Shown piece after piece: positions 1-5,311 of a stretch of DNA of 9,372 nucleotides (positions within the stretch are counted from its first letter, which is position 1; each line of letters opens with the position of its first letter). The notes under the pieces were generated by a model, which ran no database searches, was not told the origin of the DNA, and saw nothing but the letters and a program-made list of their open reading frames with translations. The stretch is from Halomonas sp. Its GTDB lineage: Bacteria > Pseudomonadota > Gammaproteobacteria > Pseudomonadales > Halomonadaceae. The DNA is taken from positions 1 to 9,372 of the forward strand of contig SKHS01000103.1 in NCBI GenBank assembly GCA_007116835.1. Direction: 5' to 3'. A program made the translations under genes and the position numbers.

Positions 1-407
1 ATGAGCACCACCTGGAACAAAATGATGGGTGCTGACAGTGCTGGGTCACCGAGAATATAGGCGGCGACAGGAAGGCCTATGTTATTGGCGTTGACGTAAC
101 CCGCCCCCAGCGCCGCGAAAACAAAGGTAGCCAGGCCAAACAAATAAAGCCGCCGACGGGTGATCAGCTCGCTGATGCCTGCAAACACGAGCAGAAAAGC
201 CGCACACACCACCTGAAATAAATTAGTGATCCATACCGCCCTAGAGGCAGGTACGTTAAGGTCAGCGGCAATGGTGGGAAGGGCTAAATTGATCATGGTG
301 GTATCCACCACCGCCATTAGCGTTCCGGTTACCAAGGCCAGCACCGCTAGCGCACGCGCAGGCCCCGGAAGGCCATCGTCACCGGCCCGAGTTTCAAACA
401 GTCGCAT
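1..407 (-). CDS. MFS (DHA2-like) transporter N-terminus, in-frame with AEC-like sequence; partial at left edge
   Basis: This is the 5' part of an inner-membrane transporter gene; 135 codons are visible and the rest lies left of position 1. The start ATG (407-405) follows an AGGA-type ribosome site about 10 nt upstream. Residues 1-20 are a polar N-terminus. Residues ~20-45 form TM1 with the DHA2/EmrB-like run VVDTTMINLALPTIAADL (residues 33-50). A second membrane segment follows (~58-77), then the loop with the RRR cluster (84-86) and a third segment (~88-102), all typical of drug:H+ antiporter MFS proteins. From about residue 103 the protein stops looking like MFS. It reads YVNANNIGLPVAAYILGD (104-121), which matches the conserved N-A-x-N-x-G-x-P motif of AEC/auxin-efflux permeases. 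No stop or frameshift marks the join. The gene may be a deletion fusion, a true chimera or an assembly join. Substrate is unknown. Confidence 0.7.
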   Translation of the reverse strand, partial: MRLFETRAGDDGLPGPARALAVLALVTGTLMAVVDTTMINLALPTIAADLNVPASRAVWITNLFQVVCAAFLLVFAGISELITRRRLYLFGLATFVFAALGAGYVNANNIGLPVAAYILGDPALSAPIILFQVVL

Positions 408-431
408 GGTGGTCAGTTCCTAAACAGCACC

Positions 432-467
432 ATTAAAAACAGCGAAACCGGCCGAGGCCGGTTTCGC
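432..467 (-). terminator. Rho-independent terminator of the 128-aa hypothetical gene
   Basis: An 11-bp perfect stem (442-452 pairing with 457-467, arm GCGAAACCGGC) closes a 4-nt loop. Read on the minus strand it is followed by TGTTTTTAAT. It lies about 30 nt past the stop codon of the gene at 496-882 and ends about 25 nt before the start of the transporter gene. The transporter therefore probably depends on its own promoter or on read-through. Confidence 0.85.
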
Positions 468-495
468 AATACGCTTACATCAAGACGGCAATCCG

Positions 496-882
496 CTAAT
501 CTTGCTCATTGTCGAGCAGCAGCGCATCATCAACGTCGGAAATTTCAAGAGCGGTTTCATCGTCAAGATCAATGGCAAGGTAACTATGCTCAATGCGCAG
601 AAAATCCTGAAACAGCGACCAATCCAGCTTTTCTGGCCACTGGCGTTCGTCTTCTTCCCAAGCACGCAACTCAGTCTCCAGAATTTCCGCGTAGCGCTCA
701 TGGACAAACGTCTCAAGCGCTTCTAGAGTATCCATCTCAGGAATCAGATACACCGTGCTTTCACGCTCGACGTCGTCCAGGGTCAGGTCGTCGTCTCCCA
801 TGGTGGGTTCGAGCGCATTGATCCAGTCCACGAAGGTCTGGGTCGGCCTGACACTCAGGGCAGAGCGATTTAGCAGTTTCAT
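496..882 (-). CDS. Conserved hypothetical acidic protein (128 aa)
   Basis: I do not recognise a named family with certainty. The protein resembles short uncharacterised proteins found in Pseudomonas, Halomonas and relatives that begin MKLLNRSAL and carry a YLIPE motif (here residues 45-49). It is soluble, with no signal peptide or membrane segment, and very rich in Asp and Glu: LTLDDVE at 33-39, the Asp-rich stretch 105-119 and the acidic tail. Trp-containing helices lie in the middle (residues ~75-90, with WPEKLDWSLF at 82-91). The start is well supported by GAGGAG 6-7 nt upstream. It is transcribed divergently from the yjf-like cluster and ends in a strong terminator, so it is probably a single-gene unit. 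No function can be assigned. The acidity may simply reflect a halophilic proteome. Confidence 0.85.
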   Translation of the reverse strand: MKLLNRSALSVRPTQTFVDWINALEPTMGDDDLTLDDVERESTVYLIPEMDTLEALETFVHERYAEILETELRAWEEDERQWPEKLDWSLFQDFLRIEHSYLAIDLDDETALEISDVDDALLLDNEQD

Positions 883-912
883 GGGATTCTCCTCGCCGTC
901 GAAACGTTGACC

Positions 913-941
913 ATTATGGGTGCTAACGGATTAGTTTGCCA
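913..941 (-). promoter_or_regulatory. Candidate sigma70-type promoter for the 128-aa gene
   Basis: On the minus strand a CATAAT -10 hexamer (918-913, one mismatch to consensus) lies 17 nt after a weak -35 TGGCAA (941-936, three of six consensus bases). The predicted start of transcription would leave a leader of about 25 nt containing the GAGGAG ribosome site. The weak -35 keeps confidence low. Confidence 0.3.
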
Positions 942-966
942 TCGGTGCAGACGCAATATCGATTCA

Positions 967-994
967 TTGGGTAAAATGCTAAAGAATTTATAGT
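967..994 (+). promoter_or_regulatory. Candidate sigma70-type promoter for the yjf-like cluster
   Basis: TATAGT (989-994, five of six bases) is preceded at 16-nt spacing by TTGGGT (967-972, three of six bases), in an AT-rich patch that stands out from its surroundings. Transcription would begin near 1001, inside the inverted repeat described separately, about 65 nt before the first gene. It is the best candidate seen between 883 and 1065, but it is not strong. Confidence 0.35.
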
Positions 995-995
995 T

Positions 996-1029
996 AACAG
1001 CATACCGCTACTCATCGGCATGGCTGTTA
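996..1029 (+). promoter_or_regulatory. Inverted repeat at predicted transcription start (possible operator or leader hairpin)
   Basis: TAACAGCAT (995/996-1003) faces ATGGCTGTTA (1020-1029), a 9-bp arm with one bulged base. Inside it a further CCG/CGG pair (1005-1007, 1015-1017) surrounds an 8-nt loop. It sits just downstream of the candidate -10 box, where a repressor site or a 5' leader hairpin would be expected. No T-tract follows, so it is not a classical terminator. Function is inferred from position only. Confidence 0.35.
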
Positions 1030-1065
1030 CCGTCATACGCCGGATAGACCATTAGGATGCGCTTA

Positions 1066-1473
1066 ATGAACACACAAACACGACTTGAAGCGATCAAACA
1101 CAGCGTAGAAAACAACCAGCTGAATTGGCCTACAGCTGACATCACCCTCGATCCAGATAACGACTCACTGGTGTTTACACTCAAAGACTACGGGGACTTA
1201 CCGGTTACCCTGACTTATTCCGATGAAGAGTGGTTGGTCATGAGCGAAGTGGCCCCCACCAGCGCGGTTGAGGATATCAACACGTTCAACGATGCCCTGC
1301 TGCGTTTGGGCATGGCCCTGCCCCTGGTTAGCGTCGGCATCCATACCTTGGGCGAAGAAGATTACTACGTGGTCTACGGCCAGCTGTTTGCAGACTGCAA
1401 GCTTGAGGCCATCAATGCAGAAGTCGAAGCCTGTGCTCAGGCGGCGCTAGAAATTGCTGATTTAATTGGCTGA
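1066..1473 (+). CDS. yjfI: DUF2170 family protein, YjfI-like
   Basis: This is a soluble 135-residue protein of the DUF2170 (YjfI) family, whose biochemical role is unknown. Visible features are the N-terminal helix (residues ~4-18), a beta-rich middle (DSLVFTLKDYGDLPVTLTY, 33-51), and the segment LGMALPLVSVGI (81-92) followed by EEDYYVVYGQL (97-107), which I associate with this family. The C-terminus is an Ala/Glu-rich helix. An in-frame ATG exists at 1057, but ATG 1066 is preferred: the AGGA at 1054-1057 lies 8 nt before it and overlaps the earlier codon. It is the first gene of the cluster and is followed by an unusually long gap (121 bp) before the PspA-like gene. The family's repeated association with PspA-like proteins suggests a regulatory or partner role (inference). 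Confidence 0.85.
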   Translation: MNTQTRLEAIKHSVENNQLNWPTADITLDPDNDSLVFTLKDYGDLPVTLTYSDEEWLVMSEVAPTSAVEDINTFNDALLRLGMALPLVSVGIHTLGEEDYYVVYGQLFADCKLEAINAEVEACAQAALEIADLIG

Positions 1474-1480
1474 TTTAATT
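1456..1480 (+). repeat. Short tandem duplication across the yjfI stop codon
   Basis: GCTGATTTAATT occurs twice at a 13-bp period (1456-1467 and 1469-1480). Because 13 is not a multiple of three, the second copy is read in a shifted phase and supplies the TGA stop (1471-1473) plus a second in-frame TAA three codons later. It looks like a recent slippage duplication that set the C-terminus of the protein. Confidence 0.8.
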
Positions 1481-1594
1481 AAATGATTGTTAACGCCACT
1501 CTGGCACCAACGACGTGTCATCCTGTGGTTACGCATCACCCTTTTACTAGCCCCATGCGCAAGCGTCGGGTTGATTCGACTTAGGAGTTACCCA

Positions 1595-2290
1595 ATGTTA
1601 CTACGCAAAATGTTTACCGCCCTACGCGGCAAAGCCACTGAAACTGGCGAAGCAATTGTCGATAGCCAAGGGATTCGCATCATGGAACAGGAACTGCGCG
1701 ACGCCAAAACGGCGATTAACAGAGCCAATGAAGAACTCACTACCATTATGGCCAAGCGTAACCTTGCCGCTAAGGAAGTGGAGGCACTGACGGATAAAAT
1801 GGCGGATTACGAAAAAAGTGCCATGGCAGCGCTTGAAAAAGGCGAGCAGAGCCTAGCTGAAGAAGTTGCTGAAGAAATTGCCCGCCTAGAAAGCGAGCGC
1901 GAAGTCGCCCAGGCCAATGTCTCGCAATACGATGGTTCTATTGAAGCGCTGAAGTCGACCGTTGCTAAATCCAAGGGTGAAATCCGCCGCGTTGAGCAGC
2001 AGATGTCCCACGTTAAGGCCACTGAAGCCGCGCAAAAAGCACAGGCGGCTGTCGCATCCCAACACGCGGGCCAAAACGCCAGCATGAGCAGTGCTGTTGC
2101 TTCGCTTGAACGTATTAAAGAGCGTCAGGCCCTGCAGGCTGAAAAGCTCAAGATCGGCGAGTCCATGCAAGCGCAAGATTCCGGTGCCGACTTGGAAGCC
2201 CGCCTCTCCCAGGCAGGTATTGGCAAACAGCAAACCTCAGGCAGCGACGTGCTGGCTCGTTTGAAAGCCAAGCAAACTGCGGGCAACTGA
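1595..2290 (+). CDS. yjfJ: PspA/IM30 family protein, YjfJ-like
   Basis: This is a 231-residue PspA/IM30 (ESCRT-III-like) membrane-associated coiled-coil protein. E. coli YjfJ is of nearly the same length. Such proteins bind the cytoplasmic face of the inner membrane and form oligomeric scaffolds under envelope stress. The N-terminal segment MLLRKMFTALRGKATE is short and amphipathic, followed by almost uninterrupted charged heptad-like helices from ~28 to ~150. A low-complexity Ala/Gln/Ser linker follows (~146-170), then a helix. Two related C-terminal motifs, LEARLSQAGI (200-209) and SDVLARLKAK (217-226), are characteristic of this branch. The start at 1595 has AGGAG 7 nt upstream. An upstream in-frame TTG (1487) would add a 36-residue hydrophobic leader but has no ribosome site. 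Membership is clear; the specific role is unknown. Confidence 0.93.
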   Translation: MLLRKMFTALRGKATETGEAIVDSQGIRIMEQELRDAKTAINRANEELTTIMAKRNLAAKEVEALTDKMADYEKSAMAALEKGEQSLAEEVAEEIARLESEREVAQANVSQYDGSIEALKSTVAKSKGEIRRVEQQMSHVKATEAAQKAQAAVASQHAGQNASMSSAVASLERIKERQALQAEKLKIGESMQAQDSGADLEARLSQAGIGKQQTSGSDVLARLKAKQTAGN

Positions 2291-2336
2291 GCGCCAGCGC
2301 TAACACTACCGTTTAAACACAAGGAAGCGTGACGCC

Positions 2337-3383
2337 ATGCCAGTGTTACAGCAGCTACTGAAAGCTTTAAAAGCCTCTACGATTAACGTCAGCTGGACGT
2401 TTCTGCTGTTGCTGGCACTGGCACATATGGCAACGTCGTGGCTGCTCATCGGGCTTACCGGCGAAGAAGTCGCAAGTTCACTATCGCTGTGGCTCTATTT
2501 TTACGTCGTCACGGCGTCCACCGTGGGCTACGGTGACTTCTCGCCAACCTCTACCGCTGGGCAACTGGTTGCTGTGTTTTATCTGATTCCGGGCGGTATT
2601 TCGCTATTTGCCGCTCTGATCGGAAAGGCGACCGTTACTGTGAGCCACTTTTGGAGGCAGCAAATGCAAGGCAAAGGCGATTACAGCGATCTCACGGGGC
2701 ACACGGTCGTGCTCGGCTGGCACGGAGAAACCACTGAGAAAATTATTGATATTCTCAAAGCCGATCGGCAGCTCCCCGATGAGATCGTGCTATGCGTAAC
2801 GAAAGACATCAACAACCCACGTCCGGGTGATTTAAAGTTCGTCAAAGGTGATAGCTTTGCCAACATGGCGCTGCTCAAGCGTGCTGGCATTGAAAGTGCT
2901 TGTCGCATCATCATCTACGACGACAGTGATGAGCGCGTGGCGACCGTCGCGCTGTCTGCCTATAGCCTGAAAGCGCCTGACTGCCATATCGTTGCGCACT
3001 GTGAAAATCCCACGACGGCGGCTATGCTGCGCCGTACCCTACCCGGCATCGAATGTACCGAAGCCATGGCACTGGAAATGCTGGTGCGTTCGGCCACTGA
3101 CGCGGGCATCAGTCGTGTGGTCAACGAACTGCTGGCCGTCAATCAGGGGGCGACACAGTACCAAACCCGGCTGCAAGATATTCCCGAAGGCAGCACGTTT
3201 GGCCAGTTATTCAATCAGGCCAAGCAGGTGCATAATGCCACTCTGCTGGGCGTCACCTCTGACAGCGGCGAGGCGAACATGCTCAACCCGCCCCCCACCC
3301 GTGAGCTAAGCGATGGCGATGTGCTGTATTACATGGCCTATGAGCGTCTGACGCCGGCACATTTTTCATCACTGCTGGCATGA
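2337..3383 (+). CDS. Two-TM potassium channel with cytosolic RCK region (MthK-like architecture)
   Basis: This 348-residue inner-membrane K+ channel subunit is expected to form tetramers gated by a cytosolic ligand-binding ring. TM1 spans ~17-40, the pore helix and selectivity filter TVGYGD lie at 62-67, and TM2 is ~75-100 with a Gly-Gly hinge (86-87). A short linker with Met110 leads to an RCK/TrkA-N-like Rossmann domain (~120-270) and a C-terminal RCK_C-like domain (~277-345). The Rossmann loop reads VVLGWHGET (124-132) instead of canonical GxGxxG, as in MthK-type RCK domains, so classical NAD binding is doubtful. By eye alignment, the acidic pair binding Ca2+ in MthK is only partly kept (HCE, 221-223). 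AAGGAA precedes the start by 10 nt. The E. coli yjf operon has no such channel gene. An internal translation start at Met110 is described separately. Confidence 0.93.
   Translation: MPVLQQLLKALKASTINVSWTFLLLLALAHMATSWLLIGLTGEEVASSLSLWLYFYVVTASTVGYGDFSPTSTAGQLVAVFYLIPGGISLFAALIGKATVTVSHFWRQQMQGKGDYSDLTGHTVVLGWHGETTEKIIDILKADRQLPDEIVLCVTKDINNPRPGDLKFVKGDSFANMALLKRAGIESACRIIIYDDSDERVATVALSAYSLKAPDCHIVAHCENPTTAAMLRRTLPGIECTEAMALEMLVRSATDAGISRVVNELLAVNQGATQYQTRLQDIPEGSTFGQLFNQAKQVHNATLLGVTSDSGEANMLNPPPTRELSDGDVLYYMAYERLTPAHFSSLLA
2653..2666 (+). promoter_or_regulatory. Internal ribosome binding site before Met110 of the channel gene
   Basis: GGAGG (2653-2657) lies exactly 6 nt before an in-frame ATG (2664-2666), stronger than the ribosome site of the full-length start. 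It is encoded by the Trp-Arg codons TGG AGG, and AGG is a rarely used Arg codon in such genomes. The ATG falls between TM2 and the RCK domain, where MthK uses an internal Met to make free RCK subunits. Confidence 0.7.
2664..3383 (+). CDS. Predicted internal-start product: soluble RCK subunit of the K+ channel
   Basis: Starting at the internal ATG gives a 239-residue protein (Met110 to Ala348) with no membrane segment, containing the complete RCK N- and C-terminal domains. In MthK, whose gating ring has eight RCK domains around a four-subunit pore, the extra four are supplied by such an internal product. The position of the Met here, three residues after Trp105-Arg106-Gln and ahead of the first Rossmann strand (124-127), matches that arrangement. 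It is nested in frame within the full-length gene, so it would normally be missed in annotation. Evidence is the ribosome site, its spacing and domain placement. Expression is inferred. Confidence 0.55.
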   Translation: MQGKGDYSDLTGHTVVLGWHGETTEKIIDILKADRQLPDEIVLCVTKDINNPRPGDLKFVKGDSFANMALLKRAGIESACRIIIYDDSDERVATVALSAYSLKAPDCHIVAHCENPTTAAMLRRTLPGIECTEAMALEMLVRSATDAGISRVVNELLAVNQGATQYQTRLQDIPEGSTFGQLFNQAKQVHNATLLGVTSDSGEANMLNPPPTRELSDGDVLYYMAYERLTPAHFSSLLA

Positions 3384-3413
3384 CACCCAGCCGCTTTGTG
3401 GAGGTCTATTACC

Positions 3414-4157
3414 ATGCTTGGTTCACTTAAATCGTTATTTCGTGCCAACAGTAAAAACGTGCAACAACAGCACGCCAGCGAAACCGCCCAGCGCTCGAAT
3501 GGCCTGCCAGTAGGCATGACCCCAGACGACTTCAACGGTCTGCGGCTTGGTGGCATGGTGTCGCTTAACATGCTGTCCTTGAAAGCATTTGATAGCCTGA
3601 ACTTTGATGCCAGTTGGAGCGGCGCGGCGCAACAAATAGCGGCAGTCGGCGTGGTCGAGCTCGGCCAAGGCGAACAGCTCGCGCGGTTTTACCTAGAAAA
3701 TGACACCTGGATTCAAGCCTCTGTTGCCAATGGCAAGGTATTTGAATACAAGCTGTTCGATTTCCTATCGTCGCAGCATGTCTCCGACCTTGAATTTGAT
3801 GGCCTGATCAATCAACCAGATAACCAGACACCGGCCCATCCACTCGGCCAACGCAGCTTTACGCTGGAAACAGACGGCGATGTTCAAGACGATCTCAAAC
3901 GCTATCAGCGCGTCTGGGGCGCTGAAAACAGCGAATGGTCAGCACCGGTAGTGCTTGAAGAAACAGTGACGCGCGCCAGCGACAGCGGGATTTCCCAGGT
4001 CACCCACCACTGCATGCTGTATGAGCGCCAAGATCAGGCGTCTGAGCGCTTTGAGTATATTCTGCTCAGCGCCGAGATCGAAGAGCAAGAAGGCAGCTAT
4101 CAGTTAGTCACTAGCCTGGGCATCGATATCAGCGCGCTGATTATCGAAGCACACTAA
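3414..4157 (+). CDS. yjfK: DUF2491 family protein, YjfK-like
   Basis: This is a soluble 247-residue protein of the DUF2491 (YjfK) family, function unknown. It opens with a basic helix MLGSLKSLFRANSK and a polar linker (~15-30). A mixed alpha/beta domain follows: LRLGGMVSLNMLSLKAF (43-59), an aromatic, Gly-containing strand set (~75-120), and a C-terminal beta-rich half ending in EYILLSAEIEE (about residues 215-225). No signal peptide or membrane span is visible. The start is set by GGAGG (3400-3404), 9 nt before ATG 3414; a TTG 6 codons earlier overlaps this ribosome site and is rejected. It lies 30 nt after the channel gene, consistent with one operon. Confidence 0.85.
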   Translation: MLGSLKSLFRANSKNVQQQHASETAQRSNGLPVGMTPDDFNGLRLGGMVSLNMLSLKAFDSLNFDASWSGAAQQIAAVGVVELGQGEQLARFYLENDTWIQASVANGKVFEYKLFDFLSSQHVSDLEFDGLINQPDNQTPAHPLGQRSFTLETDGDVQDDLKRYQRVWGAENSEWSAPVVLEETVTRASDSGISQVTHHCMLYERQDQASERFEYILLSAEIEEQEGSYQLVTSLGIDISALIIEAH

Positions 4158-4214
4158 TCGACATTCACAGCGTACGATTACCCCTTACGATTGACGACTA
4201 AAAAGGAAACGATA

Positions 4215-4637
4215 ATGGGCAATATTGGTATGTACTTGGCAGGCCTGCCAGCGTTCTTCGCTTACCTTATCACCGCTGCCATACTACTGGTGGCGTTTAT
4301 GGCTGCGTATAGCAAGATCACCCCGCACCATGAGTGGCAGTTAATCCAGGAAGGCAACGCCGCAGCGGCCACTGCCTTTGGCGGCGCGACCTTAGGTTTT
4401 ACCATTCCGCTTTACAGTGCGATGGCCAACAGCGTTAGCTTTATTGATTTTATCGCCTGGGGCATCATCGCCTTTATCGTTCAGATTGTGACCTTCTTTG
4501 CCATCAAGCTGGTGCTGAAAGTCAAAGGGCAGAGTCTTTCCGGACATATTACCGATGGTCACATGGCATACGGCATTTTCGCGGCGACCATCGCCATCGC
4601 GGTTGGCATGCTCAACGCAGCGTCCATGATCTGGTAA
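4215..4637 (+). CDS. yjfL: DUF350 membrane protein, YjfL-like
   Basis: This is a 140-residue inner-membrane protein of the DUF350 (YjfL/UPF0719) family. Four hydrophobic segments are visible at about 8-32, 50-70, 76-101 and 117-138. The family-typical polar stretch EWQLIQEGN (40-48) falls between the first two, and a second polar loop GQSLSGHITDGH (105-116) falls between the last two. The even number of spans predicts both termini on the same side. A TTG-initiated extension from 4191 is rejected because AAGGAAA (4203-4209) directly precedes ATG 4215. Molecular role is unknown. Its placement with a PspA-like scaffold and a channel points to an envelope function (inference). Confidence 0.9.
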   Translation: MGNIGMYLAGLPAFFAYLITAAILLVAFMAAYSKITPHHEWQLIQEGNAAAATAFGGATLGFTIPLYSAMANSVSFIDFIAWGIIAFIVQIVTFFAIKLVLKVKGQSLSGHITDGHMAYGIFAATIAIAVGMLNAASMIW

Positions 4638-4649
4638 CGGGAGACACCC

Positions 4650-5252
4650 ATGCAATCATCTAACCAGCCACCGCGTCGCAAGCGCAGCACTCGGCTGACT
4701 CTGGCCTTGATGGGCGCTGCTGGCACAGCCGCGTTAGCCGGCTGCGGTCAGTCATCCGCACCGCAAGACACGCTGTCGGATGTCAACTTCTCCGAACCCA
4801 AGGCCTACCAGAATATAGACGAGTGCGTGGCAGACGAACTTTATACGCGCACCGCCTGTGAAGCAGCGTTTACCGCCGCCGTTGAAGCAGTGCCACGCTT
4901 TGACTCCATGGAAGCATGTGAACAAGTGCATGGCGAAGGCGCCTGTGAGCCGCTCCCCCAATCAGCCCAGAGCCAGGGCGGCAGTTGGTTTGGCCCCGCG
5001 CTGATGGGCTATATGGTTGGCAACATGATGGCTAACCGCAATGGCGCACGGGTACAAAGCCTCTATCAAGAGCCAGTCTACCGCACCCGCCAGAATCGCG
5101 GCGACTGGAACGCAGCCTCGTCTGCCGCCTCATCGCGGGTAGACCAGCGCAATCAAGCCTTCCGTTCATCAGTGATGCAGTCCAATCAGCGGGCGACACA
5201 GCGCTCTGGGTTCGGTTCGCGCTCTAGCGCACGGGGCGGATTTGGCTCCTAG
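4650..5252 (+). CDS. yjfM: DUF1190 lipoprotein, YjfM-like
   Basis: This 200-residue exported protein of the DUF1190 (YjfM) family has a basic N-terminus (RRKR, 9-12), a hydrophobic core (~16-30) and a lipobox LAGC with the lipidated Cys at 32. Gly follows at +2, so the Lol rule predicts outer-membrane sorting. The mature part has four cysteines in two pairs (59/70 and 90/99), likely disulfides in the periplasm. A Gly/Met-rich hydrophobic segment SWFGPALMGYMVGNMM (112-127) follows, then a long Ser/Arg/Gln-rich disordered tail (~145-200). The tail ends RSGFGSRSSARGGFGS, with RGGFG resembling the motif near the C-terminus of E. coli YjfM. GGGAG sits 6 nt before the start, and only 12 nt separate it from the DUF350 gene. 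It is the likely envelope partner of the downstream ligase (inference). Confidence 0.88.
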   Translation: MQSSNQPPRRKRSTRLTLALMGAAGTAALAGCGQSSAPQDTLSDVNFSEPKAYQNIDECVADELYTRTACEAAFTAAVEAVPRFDSMEACEQVHGEGACEPLPQSAQSQGGSWFGPALMGYMVGNMMANRNGARVQSLYQEPVYRTRQNRGDWNAASSAASSRVDQRNQAFRSSVMQSNQRATQRSGFGSRSSARGGFGS

Positions 5253-5311
5253 GCTGGTCTTCCGCTTCACCTCTTCCAACGCACCCACCTGCGCCAGCAA
5301 GGAGCCGCTTT

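Noticed and set aside
226..423. 65-codon plus-strand open frame at the left edge
   Set aside because: It lies opposite the transporter N-terminus, starts without a ribosome site and has no recognisable features.
1502..1516. TGGCAC half-site resembling a sigma54 -24 element upstream of the PspA-like gene, as found at psp operons
   Set aside because: The required GC at -12 is missing (GT instead, and TTGC is not matched), and no enhancer-binding regulator is present in the window.
1487..1594. N-terminal extension of the PspA-like protein with a hydrophobic, signal-like stretch starting at a TTG
   Set aside because: There is no ribosome site before the TTG. ATG 1595 has AGGAG at 7 nt and gives the usual family length and N-terminus.
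1886..2233. 115-codon minus-strand open frame across the PspA-like gene
   Set aside because: It is a shadow of a strongly coding coiled-coil gene; low stop density opposite Ala/Glu-rich codons explains it.
4158..4214. Possible terminator or second promoter in the gap between the DUF2491 and DUF350 genes
   Set aside because: No stable stem with a T-tract and no convincing -35/-10 pair could be found in these 57 bp.
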